From a virus: DNA of 64,000 nucleotides. Shown one piece after another: positions 1-8,043 of this stretch. Position numbers and translations under genes: made by a program. Numbering within the stretch: the stretch's first letter is position 1; each line of letters opens with the position of its first letter. The DNA is taken from positions 1 to 64,000 of IMG/VR virus record IMGVR_UViG_3300017917_000715. The stretch is one strand, 5' to 3'. Below the pieces are notes generated by a model that had not been told where the DNA came from, did no database searches, and was given only the letters and a program-made list of their open reading frames with translations.

Positions 1-1
1 A

Positions 2-439
2 GCACCAGACGCAACAGCATTTCCAAACGACTCGCAGGACCGTTACGAAGGTATGTTGGTTGTTCGTAGCGAGCTTCGCAGTATGTGTAGCCATCATCAC
101 CAACCCGTTACTGGCGTTGCTTATATTGGCCTTTTGGCTGCTGAGAAGCTCATCGGACTCTCAAAATACACACGTATCGCACAGTGGTGCGCCCGACGTG
201 GTACTCTCCAGGAGGAACTTTGTAATGACATTGCTCGGGAGATCGAACGTGCAACAGGCGCAAAAGACTTAGGCGTTTATATTCAAGCCACACACGGATG
301 TTGTGAAAATCGTGGTATCATGGCACATAGCAGCCTTACACAAACTACAGTTTTAAAGGGTGCTTTTAAAGAAGATGCAGGCACAAAGAAAGAATTCTTT
401 GATAATATTAAAATGCAACAGGAGTTTTCCCCAAGATGA
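2..439 (+). CDS. folE: GTP cyclohydrolase I (5' end outside window)
   Basis: GTP cyclohydrolase I opens GTP to dihydroneopterin triphosphate, the entry step for both folate and preQ0. The fragment carries the zinc/active-site block SMCSHHHQPVTG (Cys29, His31, His32 of the visible part), then GLSKYTRIAQWCARR, and the third zinc ligand region HGCCENRG (Cys100) just before the family's TTVLKGAF-type end. The frame is open from base 2, and the ATG at 53 lies at the edge of the conserved core, so the true start is left of the window. The stop overlaps the next gene by ATGA. With queE 0.9 kb downstream, I infer a role in 7-deazaguanine synthesis rather than folate. Confidence 0.9.
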   Translation, partial: APDATAFPNDSQDRYEGMLVVRSELRSMCSHHHQPVTGVAYIGLLAAEKLIGLSKYTRIAQWCARRGTLQEELCNDIAREIERATGAKDLGVYIQATHGCCENRGIMAHSSLTQTTVLKGAFKEDAGTKKEFFDNIKMQQEFSPR

Positions 440-651
440 CAACAGCAAATGAATTAACACAACAATTAATTGATCGTGCTAAAAATCTACAAGAATTTAT
501 AGTGCGTAGAGATTTTGATCGTATTCCAGTTGGCGTGGTTAAATTTGATATACAACATACACAAGGAGAACTAGCTCGTATATTTGTTCATGCTCTTACA
601 CAAAAAGAAGCAGAAGAAATGGTAGACGACTGGTTTAATGAAGATGAATGA
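436..651 (+). CDS. Small conserved-type hypothetical protein
   Basis: A 71-aa protein of unknown function. It is probably mostly helical, with a central patch IPVGVVKFDIQHTQGELARI and an acidic C-terminus (EAEEMVDDWFNEDE). No cysteine pairs, signal peptide or membrane segment is visible. The start codon overlaps the folE stop (ATGA), and its own end overlaps the next start, so it is translationally coupled inside the folE-queE run. I do not recognise the family. Confidence 0.7.
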   Translation: MTTANELTQQLIDRAKNLQEFIVRRDFDRIPVGVVKFDIQHTQGELARIFVHALTQKEAEEMVDDWFNEDE

Positions 652-874
652 TGAAAATTTAATCAATACTTATAATGAATTTATGGTCTTAACAGATAAA
701 CTGTTAGGGGAAGATATTAAAGCGATCGAAATTGCTCCTATCTTAATAAAACTTGGATTAGAAATTTATAAAACTGTTATGTCACCAGCTGACTATGATA
801 GGATGGTAGATTTTATTTCTGATCATAGAGATGAGATAAAAGATTTATCAGACTTTTTACCGGAGTTGCATTAA
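638..874 (+). CDS. Small acidic helical hypothetical protein
   Basis: A 78-aa acidic protein (many Asp, Glu and Ile), predicted by eye to be all-helical, with no recognised motif. Two starts are possible: ATG at 638, or ATG at 644 two codons later (MKMNDEN or MNDEN). Neither has a clear Shine-Dalgarno, which fits translational coupling to the upstream gene that ends at 651. It ends in TAATG shared with the next gene. Function unknown. Confidence 0.65.
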   Translation: MKMNDENLINTYNEFMVLTDKLLGEDIKAIEIAPILIKLGLEIYKTVMSPADYDRMVDFISDHRDEIKDLSDFLPELH

Positions 875-1353
875 TGAAAGCACAAGCACCAGCAGAAGGC
901 ATTTTAAAACGCGGTGATTACGGCGACAGCAAATGGTACCAAGTCGTGTGTGGCTGTGGACAAGAATATCATGATCACAATTTTGAAGTAGAAGCCAGCG
1001 AAACAGGGGTCGATGTTAACATTCATATAACTGTTAAAAGCGATTACTGGGGCGAAATTGTTGAAAAACACTACGACATTGAAAGTCCATACTTACAAGA
1101 AGTTGACTGGTTCTTTAAAGATTTAATTAATGGTCTTTGGAATCGATTAAAAGTAACATGGGAAATTTGGACTACTGGTGCTGTTACTTGTCAAACTACA
1201 ATTACAATGTCAGAGCAACAAGCATTTAACTATTCAAAGGCTTTAGAAAATGCTGTTCAAGATGTTAAAATTTTTAAGGACGAACGAAAGTGGAAAGCTG
1301 ACGTTCAAAATCGAATTGCTAAAAAATTAGCAGAGGAATCAGACTGTGTCTAA
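874..1353 (+). CDS. Hypothetical protein with a Cys/His cluster
   Basis: A 159-aa protein that I cannot assign. Near the N-terminus it has VVCGCGQEYHDHNF (Cys26, Cys28, His33, His35), a spacing that could bind a metal ion. The middle is aromatic and beta-rich (KSDYWGEIVEKHYDIES, WFFKDLINGLWNRLKVTWEIW), and the C-terminus is a basic, probably helical tail. It starts on the previous gene's stop (TAATG) and overlaps the GTG start of queE by 8 bp, so it is co-translated with the queE run. Its place between folE and queE is suggestive, but it does not look like QueD: the usual HxH and Cys active-site pattern is not evident. Confidence 0.7.
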   Translation: MKAQAPAEGILKRGDYGDSKWYQVVCGCGQEYHDHNFEVEASETGVDVNIHITVKSDYWGEIVEKHYDIESPYLQEVDWFFKDLINGLWNRLKVTWEIWTTGAVTCQTTITMSEQQAFNYSKALENAVQDVKIFKDERKWKADVQNRIAKKLAEESDCV

Positions 1354-2197
1354 AATTAAAATCGCAGAATTATTTTATAGTATCCAAGGTGAAGGACGTT
1401 ACATGGGTGTGCCGTCTGTATTCTTACGAACATTTGGTTGTAACTTCAAGTGTGCCGGCTTTGGTATGCCCAAAGGAGAACTAAGCAATGAAGTTGAATC
1501 TATTGCTCAAAGAATTACAGAATTTAAGTCATACGAAGAGCTTCCGCTCGTGTCTACAGGTTGTGATAGTTACGCTAGTTGGGATCCTCGTTTTAAAGAT
1601 CTTAGTCCTATGCTTACAAGCGATGGTATTGCAGAACGTATCTGCGAAATCCTTCCATTTGGACGCTGGGAGGACGAGCACCTTGTTATTACCGGCGGAG
1701 AACCGTTACTAGGCTGGCAACGTGCTTATCCAGACTTACTTAATCATCCTAAGATGGAAAGCCTTAAAGAGATCACGTTTGAAACAAACGGTACTCAAAT
1801 GTTAAGTGATGAATTTAAACAATATCTACTAGATTGGCAAAATAAAGAAGATATGTGGCGTCAAATTACTTTTAGTGTTAGTGCTAAACTAAGTTGTTCA
1901 GGCGAAGCACGTCATGAAGCAATTATACCAGAAGTAATTAATCAATATCAAGAAGTTGGTTACACATATCTCAAGTTTGTAGTAGCTACAGAAGATGATG
2001 CGGAGGAAGCAATTGAAACAGCAGATATCTATCGTGAAAACGGTTTTCAAGGTCCTGTGTATCTTATGCCTGTTGGAGGGGTTGAAAGCGTGTACACTCT
2101 TAATAATCGCAGGGTCGCAGAGCTAGCAATGAAAAACGGACTAAGATACAGTGATAGATTGCAAGTGCCGTTATTTAAAAACGAGTGGGGAACTTAA
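1346..2197 (+). CDS. queE: 7-carboxy-7-deazaguanine synthase, radical SAM
   Basis: QueE turns 6-carboxytetrahydropterin into 7-carboxy-7-deazaguanine with an Fe4S4 cluster and S-adenosylmethionine. The N-terminus AELFYSIQGEGRYMG and the later VITGGEPLLGWQ and ITFETNGTQ are typical of the family. The cluster motif is unusual: Cys32 and Cys36 (GCNFKCAGFGMP) are present, but the third cysteine is displaced by a long insert to Cys73 in VSTGCDSYASWDP. I believe this inserted form also occurs in other phage QueE proteins. Translation starts at GTG 1346, overlapping the previous stop, and the gene ends at TAATG shared with the next. At 283 aa it is longer than the typical bacterial enzyme (about 210-240 aa). 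Confidence 0.92.
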   Translation: MSKIKIAELFYSIQGEGRYMGVPSVFLRTFGCNFKCAGFGMPKGELSNEVESIAQRITEFKSYEELPLVSTGCDSYASWDPRFKDLSPMLTSDGIAERICEILPFGRWEDEHLVITGGEPLLGWQRAYPDLLNHPKMESLKEITFETNGTQMLSDEFKQYLLDWQNKEDMWRQITFSVSAKLSCSGEARHEAIIPEVINQYQEVGYTYLKFVVATEDDAEEAIETADIYRENGFQGPVYLMPVGGVESVYTLNNRRVAELAMKNGLRYSDRLQVPLFKNEWGT

Positions 2198-2625
2198 TGA
2201 AAAATTGGTTTAAGAAAATTACTGGCATTGCTAAAATAGAAGCAGAAAAAGAAAAAGCAGAAAAAGAAAGAACAGAAGCACTTGCCCGAGCCGCTGAAGC
2301 GCAGGCTAAAGAAGAATTAGCAAAACTTACACCCAAAGAACGTGCTACTGCAAAAGGAGAACCGTGGGTTGCAGTATTAGATACTAAAGTTAACAAGGAT
2401 AATGTACGCAATGGATTTTTTGAATTGGATTGGAACGATCATTTCATTACTGAACTCAAAAAATCAGGCTATGGATTTGATGGCGATCCGGAAGAAGAGA
2501 TTGTTGATCGTTGGTTTCGAGACTTAGCAAGAAATATGCTAGCCGAAGAAGGGTTTGATACATCAAGAGGTGCAGGTTATATAAATGTAACTAAGCTATC
2601 AGGCGGTAAGGCATCAGTAGAATGA
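2197..2625 (+). CDS. Hypothetical protein with N-terminal coiled coil
   Basis: A 142-aa protein with a basic start (MKNWFKKITGI), a strongly charged, helical, probably coiled-coil stretch of Lys/Glu/Ala repeats (about residues 13-48), and then a folded C-terminal part (GEPWVAVLDTKVNKDNVRNG ... GAGYINVTKL). I chose the ATG at 2197 because it overlaps the queE stop (TAATG); an in-frame ATG at 2185 lies inside queE. Similar proteins occur in marine T4-like phages, as far as I recall, without a known function. It overlaps the following gene by 4 bp. Confidence 0.75.
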   Translation: MKNWFKKITGIAKIEAEKEKAEKERTEALARAAEAQAKEELAKLTPKERATAKGEPWVAVLDTKVNKDNVRNGFFELDWNDHFITELKKSGYGFDGDPEEEIVDRWFRDLARNMLAEEGFDTSRGAGYINVTKLSGGKASVE

Positions 2626-3200
2626 AAATTATTGATAAAAATGAATACATTGACCAGTTTAACTGGTCATCTCTTATTACAGACGATGATAATTGGCAAA
2701 TAATGTTTGTTGTGAAGGACCTTATTGACTCTGGTCAATACTTTAAAAATAGTCCAAAATTTCAAACAATGCAGAATCTATTTGCAAGGCCTGAACCTGT
2801 TTTTCTTAAAATGCGCCAAAGTTTTATATATTCGTGTTTTCAATTTTTAGGCCACGAAGTGCAGATTAAAAACATCATGTCTTGGTGTTTTATGACTAGC
2901 AAATATGAAGTAGACAATCGAGACGATCACTGGCACAATCATCATGTAAGTAATAATGATGGCACTACTAATACATTAAGCGGAATTTGGTACGTACATA
3001 TTCCAAAAACTATCACAAACCAAGACACAGCTGGCACTGAATTTGGATTTGACCCGCCCAATTTTAAAGATACGTTTTACATGCGGCCAAATAACTTGAC
3101 TTGGAACATATATCCTAGTAAACTGTGGCATAGGCCCGGAATCATTGATACAACTGATTACCGTTTTGTTTTTGCTGCAGATATGGAATATTACACATGA
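2622..3200 (+). CDS. Putative 2OG-Fe(II) oxygenase
   Basis: It resembles the phage type of 2-oxoglutarate/Fe(II) dioxygenase. The putative iron ligands are in HWHNHH (around His105/His107), followed by LSGIWYVHIP, a second histidine in KLWHRPG (His170), and an Arg shortly after it (YRFVFAADMEY) that would hold 2-oxoglutarate. The 65-residue spacing between the two histidine sites suits the fold, and 192 aa is the usual single-domain length. Such phage enzymes hydroxylate unknown protein, nucleic acid or small-molecule targets. It sits between a hypothetical gene and RNase H and overlaps both by 4 bp. The assignment rests on motifs only. Confidence 0.7.
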   Translation: MKIIDKNEYIDQFNWSSLITDDDNWQIMFVVKDLIDSGQYFKNSPKFQTMQNLFARPEPVFLKMRQSFIYSCFQFLGHEVQIKNIMSWCFMTSKYEVDNRDDHWHNHHVSNNDGTTNTLSGIWYVHIPKTITNQDTAGTEFGFDPPNFKDTFYMRPNNLTWNIYPSKLWHRPGIIDTTDYRFVFAADMEYYT

Positions 3201-4189
3201 CATACATTTTGGTTGATACAGCCAATACATTTTTTCGTGCTAGACATGTAGTACAAGGTTCGAGTGATATTAAATTAGGTATGGCCTTCCATATCACATT
3301 TAATAGTGTTAAAAAAGCATGGAACGACTTTGAAGGTAGTCATGTTGTATTCTGTCTCGAAGGTCGCTCTTGGCGCAAAGATTACTATGAGCCTTACAAG
3401 CGCAACCGACAAGAAACTCGTAATGCTATGACCCAGAAAGAACAAGAAGAAGACAAACTATTCTGGGAAGCGTTTGACGAATTTAAATCTTTCATTAGTG
3501 AAAAGACTAATTGTACAGTATTGCATCATCCACAATTAGAAGCAGATGATTTAATTGCCGGATTTATACAATCTCATCCGAATGATAACCACGTTATTAT
3601 CAGTACAGACAGCGACTTTCATCAACTACTTGCACCTAATGTAAAACAGTTTAACGGTGTAGCAGAAGAAACCCACACACTTGAAGGTGTGTTCGATAAG
3701 AAAGGCAGACCTGTACTTGATAAAAAAACAAAAGAACCAAAGAAAGTACATCCAGAATGGCTCTTGTTCGAAAAATGTATGCGTGGTGATACCAGTGATA
3801 ATGTCTTCTCAGCGTATCCAGGTGTGCGTGTTAAAGGTACTAAAAACAAAGTTGGTCTTACTGAAGCGTTCGAAGATCGTAAAAGCAAAGGATTTGCGTG
3901 GAACAATCTCATGCTGCAGAGATGGGTTGACCATAATGGACAAGAACACAGAGTACTAGATGACTACGAGCGTAATCGTAGGCTGATTGATTTAAAACAT
4001 CAACCAGACGACATTAAACAACTTATAAAAAACACAATCAATGTTGATTGTGTTCCAAAAGACATTACACAAGTTGGTATTCGAATGTTAAAATTCTGTA
4101 ATGCATGGGACATGAAAAAGATTGCAGATAATATTCAGCAATATGCTGAACCGTTTCAAGCAAAATATCCTAACACAAAAGAGGCATAA
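3197..4189 (+). CDS. rnh: T4-type RNase H, FEN-like 5'-3' exonuclease
   Basis: A 330-aa FEN/PIN-family nuclease equivalent to T4 RNase H, which removes RNA primers and flap DNA from lagging-strand fragments. Metal-binding acidic residues are visible in order: ILVDTANTFFRAR, then FCLEGRSWRKDYYEPYKRNR (arch region), LEADDLIAGF, ISTDSDFHQLL, and CMRGDTSDNVFSAYPGV ahead of the helix-hairpin-helix part. A Lys-rich insert (DKKGRPVLDKKTKEPKK) lies just before the last metal site. The ATG overlaps the previous stop. The stop is followed one base later by the next gene's ATG. Confidence 0.88.
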   Translation: MTYILVDTANTFFRARHVVQGSSDIKLGMAFHITFNSVKKAWNDFEGSHVVFCLEGRSWRKDYYEPYKRNRQETRNAMTQKEQEEDKLFWEAFDEFKSFISEKTNCTVLHHPQLEADDLIAGFIQSHPNDNHVIISTDSDFHQLLAPNVKQFNGVAEETHTLEGVFDKKGRPVLDKKTKEPKKVHPEWLLFEKCMRGDTSDNVFSAYPGVRVKGTKNKVGLTEAFEDRKSKGFAWNNLMLQRWVDHNGQEHRVLDDYERNRRLIDLKHQPDDIKQLIKNTINVDCVPKDITQVGIRMLKFCNAWDMKKIADNIQQYAEPFQAKYPNTKEA

Positions 4190-4190
4190 A

Positions 4191-4694
4191 ATGGCAAATT
4201 GGAAAGTATCAACTTACTACAAAAAGTCTTGTGAAGAGCATGAGATTTATACCAAAGACGGTATGACTATTAAACGTAAAACTGGTTTCCGTTGGGCTAG
4301 TTTTTATGTTGAAACTACTGACGATAATCCCCCAGAATTTGAGTTTGATTTCGTTCCAGGTGGTGACGGTCGCAAAGATAGTATTAATATGTACAGTCCA
4401 ATTGGAGATAATATCGAAAGCTCTGAATTAGAAGGAATGAATGACGGTTGCTGGGAAGACTGGGAATGGCCGGAAGAGATGGACGATGATGAAATCGAAC
4501 GTCTTGAGGAACTAATTGCAGAAGAAGGAGCATACGAAGTTCTTGAGGACCAAGAAGGTTGGATGCTAGACGAAACCGAAGCATGGTGTTGGGGTCCAAT
4601 TGCTATTGCTGACAAGGATGATAATATTGTGCGTATTATAGAAGCAGACGAAGACGGTAATGTAATTATTAAATCTGAGAAAGACGATGAGTAA
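4191..4694 (+). CDS. Strongly acidic hypothetical protein, paralogue A
   Basis: A 167-aa protein of unknown function with 49 Asp/Glu residues (about 29%). The N-terminal third is mixed and the rest is very acidic, with a Trp-rich patch (GCWEDWEWPEEMDDDEIERL). I chose the ATG at 4191, one base after the RNase H stop; the frame stays open upstream inside RNase H but without a better start. Its C-terminal half matches the pattern of the next protein (Trp-x-Trp, a helix of acids, a Trp near the middle, then a DGN(V/T)II end), so the two look like tandem paralogues. High negative charge is also seen in DNA-mimic proteins, but nothing here proves that role. Confidence 0.75.
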   Translation: MANWKVSTYYKKSCEEHEIYTKDGMTIKRKTGFRWASFYVETTDDNPPEFEFDFVPGGDGRKDSINMYSPIGDNIESSELEGMNDGCWEDWEWPEEMDDDEIERLEELIAEEGAYEVLEDQEGWMLDETEAWCWGPIAIADKDDNIVRIIEADEDGNVIIKSEKDDE

Positions 4695-5235
4695 AGTTTA
4701 TCTAATCAAACCATTACATAAAAAAAGCATTTGCTGGCATATTGAAATGTTCCGCGAAAATGCGGATGGTAGTATTAGTTGGTTTAATATTGATGACCAT
4801 TACCGTTGGGGGCAGGGTTTTATTGAAGAGGACATGGATTGTAATTTGCCATTAGAAGGTGATCAACAAGCTCATGCTAAAACAGACTGCGGCTGGGGTG
4901 CTGAACTAGATGACCAACATGCTTGCTGGTTTGAATTTAGCGATGACATCAGCGAAGAAGAACAAGAAAAAATTAAAAGTTGTTATCTAGATGGAGATCC
5001 AGATGACGAATACGAACGCGGCGGTGCTGCTTGGTTGTACGAAGGCGATCATGAATGGCAGTTTGAGGATGACTATCTAATTATCGATGCACCTTATCAA
5101 GTTAGTTTGTGCGAAGAAGATGGTACTATCATTGAAGAACATGTAAAACTAAAGACTAGAGAACAACTAGCTGAAGAAGTTAAAAAATGGCAGGAAGAAA
5201 ATAGTAAATGGCCTTTTAGCGGAGAAACAACATGA
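4687..5235 (+). CDS. Strongly acidic hypothetical protein, paralogue B
   Basis: A 182-aa protein of unknown function with about 46 Asp/Glu residues (25%) and many Trp and Cys (CNLPLEGDQQ, DCGWGAELDDQHACWFEF). The stretch from ACWFEFSDDISEEEQEKI to EEDGTIIEEH runs parallel to the matching part of the protein just upstream. The genes overlap by 8 bp and probably arose by duplication. The C-terminus is a charged helix (REQLAEEVKKWQEENSKW). The stop overlaps the start of the small Cys protein that follows. Confidence 0.75.
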   Translation: MSKVYLIKPLHKKSICWHIEMFRENADGSISWFNIDDHYRWGQGFIEEDMDCNLPLEGDQQAHAKTDCGWGAELDDQHACWFEFSDDISEEEQEKIKSCYLDGDPDDEYERGGAAWLYEGDHEWQFEDDYLIIDAPYQVSLCEEDGTIIEEHVKLKTREQLAEEVKKWQEENSKWPFSGETT

Positions 5236-5378
5236 AATGTAATGCTTGCGGCAGTGAAATCAAAATAGATTGCGACTGGCGTCAAGGTCGTTGCCCTCAT
5301 AGATCACCGATGCTTACAGATTACCACTTTAGATACTATAATTTAGTACAGTGGATCAAGGGCCTTTTTAAGAGATAA
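5232..5378 (+). CDS. 48-aa zinc-ribbon-like protein
   Basis: A small gene with ATG overlapping the previous stop (ATGA). The product begins MKCNACGSEIKIDCDWRQGR and continues CPHRSPMLTD; Cys3, Cys6, Cys14, Cys21 and His23 could bind one zinc ion. It ends with a basic tail (WIKGLFKR). The coupled start, the Cys spacing and the tight packing make it a credible gene despite its size. Its stop codon lies inside the GATAAATA late-promoter box of the next gene. Function unknown; a nucleic-acid-binding role would be a guess. Confidence 0.65.
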   Translation: MKCNACGSEIKIDCDWRQGRCPHRSPMLTDYHFRYYNLVQWIKGLFKR

Positions 5379-5381
5379 ATA
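5374..5381 (+). promoter_or_regulatory. T4-type late promoter box GATAAATA
   Basis: GATAAATA matches the T4 late consensus TATAAATA at 7 of 8 bases and lies 49 bp before the ATG at 5431, which also has a good AAGGAG ribosome site. The sigma factor gp55 encoded at 57033 should recognise it. Confidence 0.6.
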
Positions 5382-5430
5382 TATGCGTACATTACTAAGG
5401 CGCCTTATGGGCCTAGTATAAGGAGACAAA

Positions 5431-5910
5431 ATGACAGAGATACATGCTAAACCCATCGTTGATGGTAAATTTTGGATCGTTGAAGAAGACGGTGTTAAAA
5501 TTGCTACACTACATAAAAAAGAAAACAATAAATTCATCCTTAGTAGCACTAATGGTGAAATGATGTTTAACAAAAAAGACGAACTTACTAAACAGTTTGG
5601 TAAAGACTTTTTTCTAAAAAATGAAAAAGTAAAAGTAACTGCTGCAGAACCTAATGAATGTCACGGTTACCCTACTAGCACAAGACCATATAATGCTATG
5701 TATGATGTACAACGAAAACTACCATTGTTTACTAAAAGTAATGCTAGTAAGAGTTTATACTGTGCTGGATATTATGTAATTAAATTCGACAAAGGCTGGG
5801 TTAAGAGTTTTTGTCCTAAAGCTATCACTATTGAACGCTACCCTTATAAAGGACCCTTTAAGAGTGAACTTGAAATGAAGGCAGTCTTATCAAATGCAAA
5901 ATCAGATTAA
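5431..5910 (+). CDS. Conserved-type hypothetical phage protein
   Basis: A 159-aa protein of mixed alpha/beta character: an N-terminal beta-rich part (DGKFWIVEEDGVKIATLHKK), a central CHGYPTSTRPYNAMYDVQ and a C-terminal YCAGYYVIKFDKGWVKSFCP. Proteins of this look occur in marine T4-like phages, in my recollection, but no function is known. Translation starts at 5431 after a clear AAGGAG ribosome site. It lies behind a late-promoter box, which suggests late expression, and overlaps the next gene by 17 bp. Confidence 0.75.
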   Translation: MTEIHAKPIVDGKFWIVEEDGVKIATLHKKENNKFILSSTNGEMMFNKKDELTKQFGKDFFLKNEKVKVTAAEPNECHGYPTSTRPYNAMYDVQRKLPLFTKSNASKSLYCAGYYVIKFDKGWVKSFCPKAITIERYPYKGPFKSELEMKAVLSNAKSD

Positions 5911-6142
5911 TTTAACACCTGTTACACAATTTATACAACAGGTACGTGTTGCAGAACAGACACAAAGCCGTGAAGTTAAAATCAATATACAGCAAGCAAG
6001 GGCATTAGCCCTTGTTCTTGCCGAAATGCAAGAAAAACTGTTACAAGATTATGAAACTATGTTTAATGCTCTCAAAAAAAGCATAGATACGGAAGTAGTT
6101 ACAGTATCTATGGATGGCGGAGGTTTCGAAGAGCCTAAATAA
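5894..6142 (+). CDS. Small helical hypothetical protein
   Basis: An 82-aa protein, mostly helical: residues about 15-65 form one or two long helices (VNIQQ-like and LALVLAEMQEKLLQDYETMF), with a short Gly/Asp tail (SMDGGGFEEPK). It starts inside the previous gene (17-bp overlap) and is probably translationally coupled to it. The acidic tail and size recall small cyanophage/pelagiphage hypotheticals. No function can be given. Confidence 0.7.
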   Translation: MQNQINLTPVTQFIQQVRVAEQTQSREVKINIQQARALALVLAEMQEKLLQDYETMFNALKKSIDTEVVTVSMDGGGFEEPK

Positions 6143-6145
6143 AAA

Positions 6146-6153
6146 GATAAATA
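6146..6153 (+). promoter_or_regulatory. T4-type late promoter box GATAAATA
   Basis: An exact second copy of the GATAAATA box in the 40-bp gap before the gene at 6183, 29 bp from its ATG. It is followed by TATACGTA, much like the sequence after the 5374 box. Confidence 0.6.
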
Positions 6154-6182
6154 TATACGTAGTTAATTAACGGATTACGTAT

Positions 6183-6467
6183 ATGAGTCGACCTAAACCA
6201 AAGATATTATTAGAACACACTAATAAAAAAACATATAAATCTGAGCAGATTTTAGAAGCCGAAGCAATTTGGGCTGTCTTCTATAAGAGTGAGCCTTTTA
6301 ATTTAAAATCGTTTAACAGCCTTACTAGCTATCCCGGACCTAAATATAAAAAAGTTAGTTTTAGCAATCCTGGTCACGCACACAACCTTGCTAAAAAATT
6401 AAATTTAACATTTGGTTGCGAAGATTTCCAAGTTGTTAAATTGACCTCTGGCACCATTGTAAAATGA
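6183..6467 (+). CDS. Small basic hypothetical protein
   Basis: A 94-aa Lys-rich protein with one likely alpha/beta fold ([39 protein letters not shown]). I see no catalytic motif, membrane segment or signal peptide. It sits behind a GATAAATA box, overlaps the following gene by 4 bp (ATGATAA), and probably forms a two-gene unit with it. I do not recognise it. Confidence 0.7.
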   Translation: MSRPKPKILLEHTNKKTYKSEQILEAEAIWAVFYKSEPFNLKSFNSLTSYPGPKYKKVSFSNPGHAHNLAKKLNLTFGCEDFQVVKLTSGTIVK

Positions 6468-6871
6468 TAAGCAGAGACGCCCTTACAAAAATATTTTTAC
6501 AACAATGGGGCAAAAGTATTGATGATGCTAATGTAGCGATGTATTCACGTACATGGTGGCAATCAAACAGAACAAACAAACAAAACGCATTTCGATTAAG
6601 CGATAAAGGATACGAATTTCTTGTCGGTGAACTACAATTAACCGAATATGAAATTCCGTTTACCGAACCAATTGAATTAAGTCCCCAAACTATTATCTTT
6701 TTGGAACGGTACATAGATTGTCCTTACTACTTAACCAACCAAAGTATCACCGTATTTTCCGAAAAAAAGAGCTTTGAGCTTTACCTATTTTCGGACGATA
6801 TTCGAAAATTTGGGCTCATTAAAGCAATGAATGAGCGCCAAAAAGACTTAGACGATACAAATTCTAATTGA
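6464..6871 (+). CDS. Hypothetical protein, conserved phage type
   Basis: A 135-aa protein with an N-terminal helical region ([20 protein letters not shown]), an aromatic motif ([11 protein letters not shown]) and a central [11 protein letters not shown] that resembles a small winged or helix-turn-helix-like segment. The second half ([20 protein letters not shown]) is beta-rich. Such proteins are common in marine myoviruses without known function, as I recall. Its stop lies on the -35 element of the strong promoter that serves the MoxR gene. Confidence 0.7.
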   Translation: MISRDALTKIFLQQWGKSIDDANVAMYSRTWWQSNRTNKQNAFRLSDKGYEFLVGELQLTEYEIPFTEPIELSPQTIIFLERYIDCPYYLTNQSITVFSEKKSFELYLFSDDIRKFGLIKAMNERQKDLDDTNSN

Positions 6872-6896
6872 CATTCCTAGCGGGTTGCGCTATAAT
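6868..6896 (+). promoter_or_regulatory. Sigma-70 promoter for the MoxR gene
   Basis: TTGACA at 6868-6873, a 17-bp spacer, and TATAAT at 6891-6896: a full consensus host sigma-70 promoter, suggesting early or constitutive host-polymerase transcription. The spacer holds a dyad, TAGCG-GGTTG-CGCTA (6878-6892), that reaches into the -10 element. The MoxR gene starts at 6955 after an AAGGA ribosome site. Confidence 0.85.
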
Positions 6897-6954
6897 ATAC
6901 ACATAGCGTAAACAAACGTATCGCATTTTTAACCCGTAACTTAAAGGAAAAACA

Positions 6955-8043
6955 ATGGCAGAAGTTCTTAGCCGCACAGTCGGCCCAAAAGGTGCTAAAA
7001 AATCTCTCCGCAAAGCATTTAAAAATAAGCGGCCGATCTTTCTTTGGGGGCCTCCAGGTATTGGCAAATCAGAGATTATCAAACAGCTCGGTGATGAGCT
7101 CGGTGCTCACGTCATTGACGTTCGTTTGAGTTTGTGGGAGCCTACTGATATTAAGGGTATCCCTTATTTTGATAGCAATGTTAATAAAATGGTTTGGGCG
7201 CCTCCGCTCGAACTTCCCGATGCTCAAACTGCATCCGAACATAAACAAATTATTCTGTTTATGGACGAAATGAACTCAGCGGCTCCTGCTGTACAAGCGG
7301 CGGCTTATCAGCTGGTTCTTAATCGTCGTGTTGGTACTTACCAACTTCCAGATAATGTTGTAATGGTTGCCGCTGGTAACAGAGAGTCAGACAAAGGTGT
7401 TACTTATCGTATGCCTGCTCCGTTGGCTAACCGTTTTGTTCACTTGGAAATGGCCGTTGATTGGGATGACTGGCAAGAGTGGGCTGTAGAAAATCGTGTT
7501 CACAAGGATGTTGTTGGTTTCCTTACTTTTAGCAAGAAGGACTTGTACGATTTTGACCCTAAGTCAATTAGCCGTGCATTTGCTACACCTCGTTCTTGGT
7601 CTTTTGTTAGCGAATTGCTTATTGATGATGACACTGATGCTGACACTTTAACTGACCTTACTTCTGGTGCTATTGGCGAAGGTCTTGCTGTTAAGTTTAT
7701 GGCTCACCGTAAACATGCTAGTAAGTTGCCTAATCCGTCTGATATCCTACAAGGCAAAGTTAAAAAGTTAGATACTAAGGAAATTTCAGCTCAATACTCA
7801 CTTGTTGTTAGCCTATGCTACGAGCTCAAAGATGCTTGTGACAAAAACGCTAAAGACTGGAACACTCAAGTAAACAACTTCTTCCAATTTATGATGGATA
7901 ATTTTGAAACTGAGCTTGTTATTATGGGTACTAAGTTGTCGCTCTCAACTTATAAACTACCGCTGGATCCTGATGAGATTAAGTGTTTTGATGACTTCCA
8001 TGCTAAGTATGGTAAGTACATTGCACAGGCTACTGAAAAGTAA
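6955..8043 (+). CDS. MoxR-type AAA+ ATPase
   Basis: A 362-aa AAA+ ATPase of the MoxR/dynein-related kind, proteins that act as chaperone-like remodelers together with a VWA-domain partner. Walker A is GPPGIGKS (residues 32-39) and Walker B is ILFMDE (100-105). They are followed by MNSAAPAVQAAAYQLVLNRR with sensor-1 Asn in VMVAAGNRESD and the MPAPLANRFVHLEM arginine-finger region. The next gene encodes a VWA protein with a protease-like HEILH motif, the classic MoxR-VWA pairing, here in a phage. Each gene has its own consensus sigma-70 promoter. The target in the infected cell is unknown. Confidence 0.88.
   Translation: MAEVLSRTVGPKGAKKSLRKAFKNKRPIFLWGPPGIGKSEIIKQLGDELGAHVIDVRLSLWEPTDIKGIPYFDSNVNKMVWAPPLELPDAQTASEHKQIILFMDEMNSAAPAVQAAAYQLVLNRRVGTYQLPDNVVMVAAGNRESDKGVTYRMPAPLANRFVHLEMAVDWDDWQEWAVENRVHKDVVGFLTFSKKDLYDFDPKSISRAFATPRSWSFVSELLIDDDTDADTLTDLTSGAIGEGLAVKFMAHRKHASKLPNPSDILQGKVKKLDTKEISAQYSLVVSLCYELKDACDKNAKDWNTQVNNFFQFMMDNFETELVIMGTKLSLSTYKLPLDPDEIKCFDDFHAKYGKYIAQATEK

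Noticed and set aside
874-1353. QueD, the missing preQ0 enzyme, because of its place between folE and queE and its Cys/His cluster.
   Set aside because: The CGCGQEYHDH cluster does not match the His-His-His zinc site and catalytic Cys/Asp/His pattern of QueD, and the rest shows no similarity I can see.
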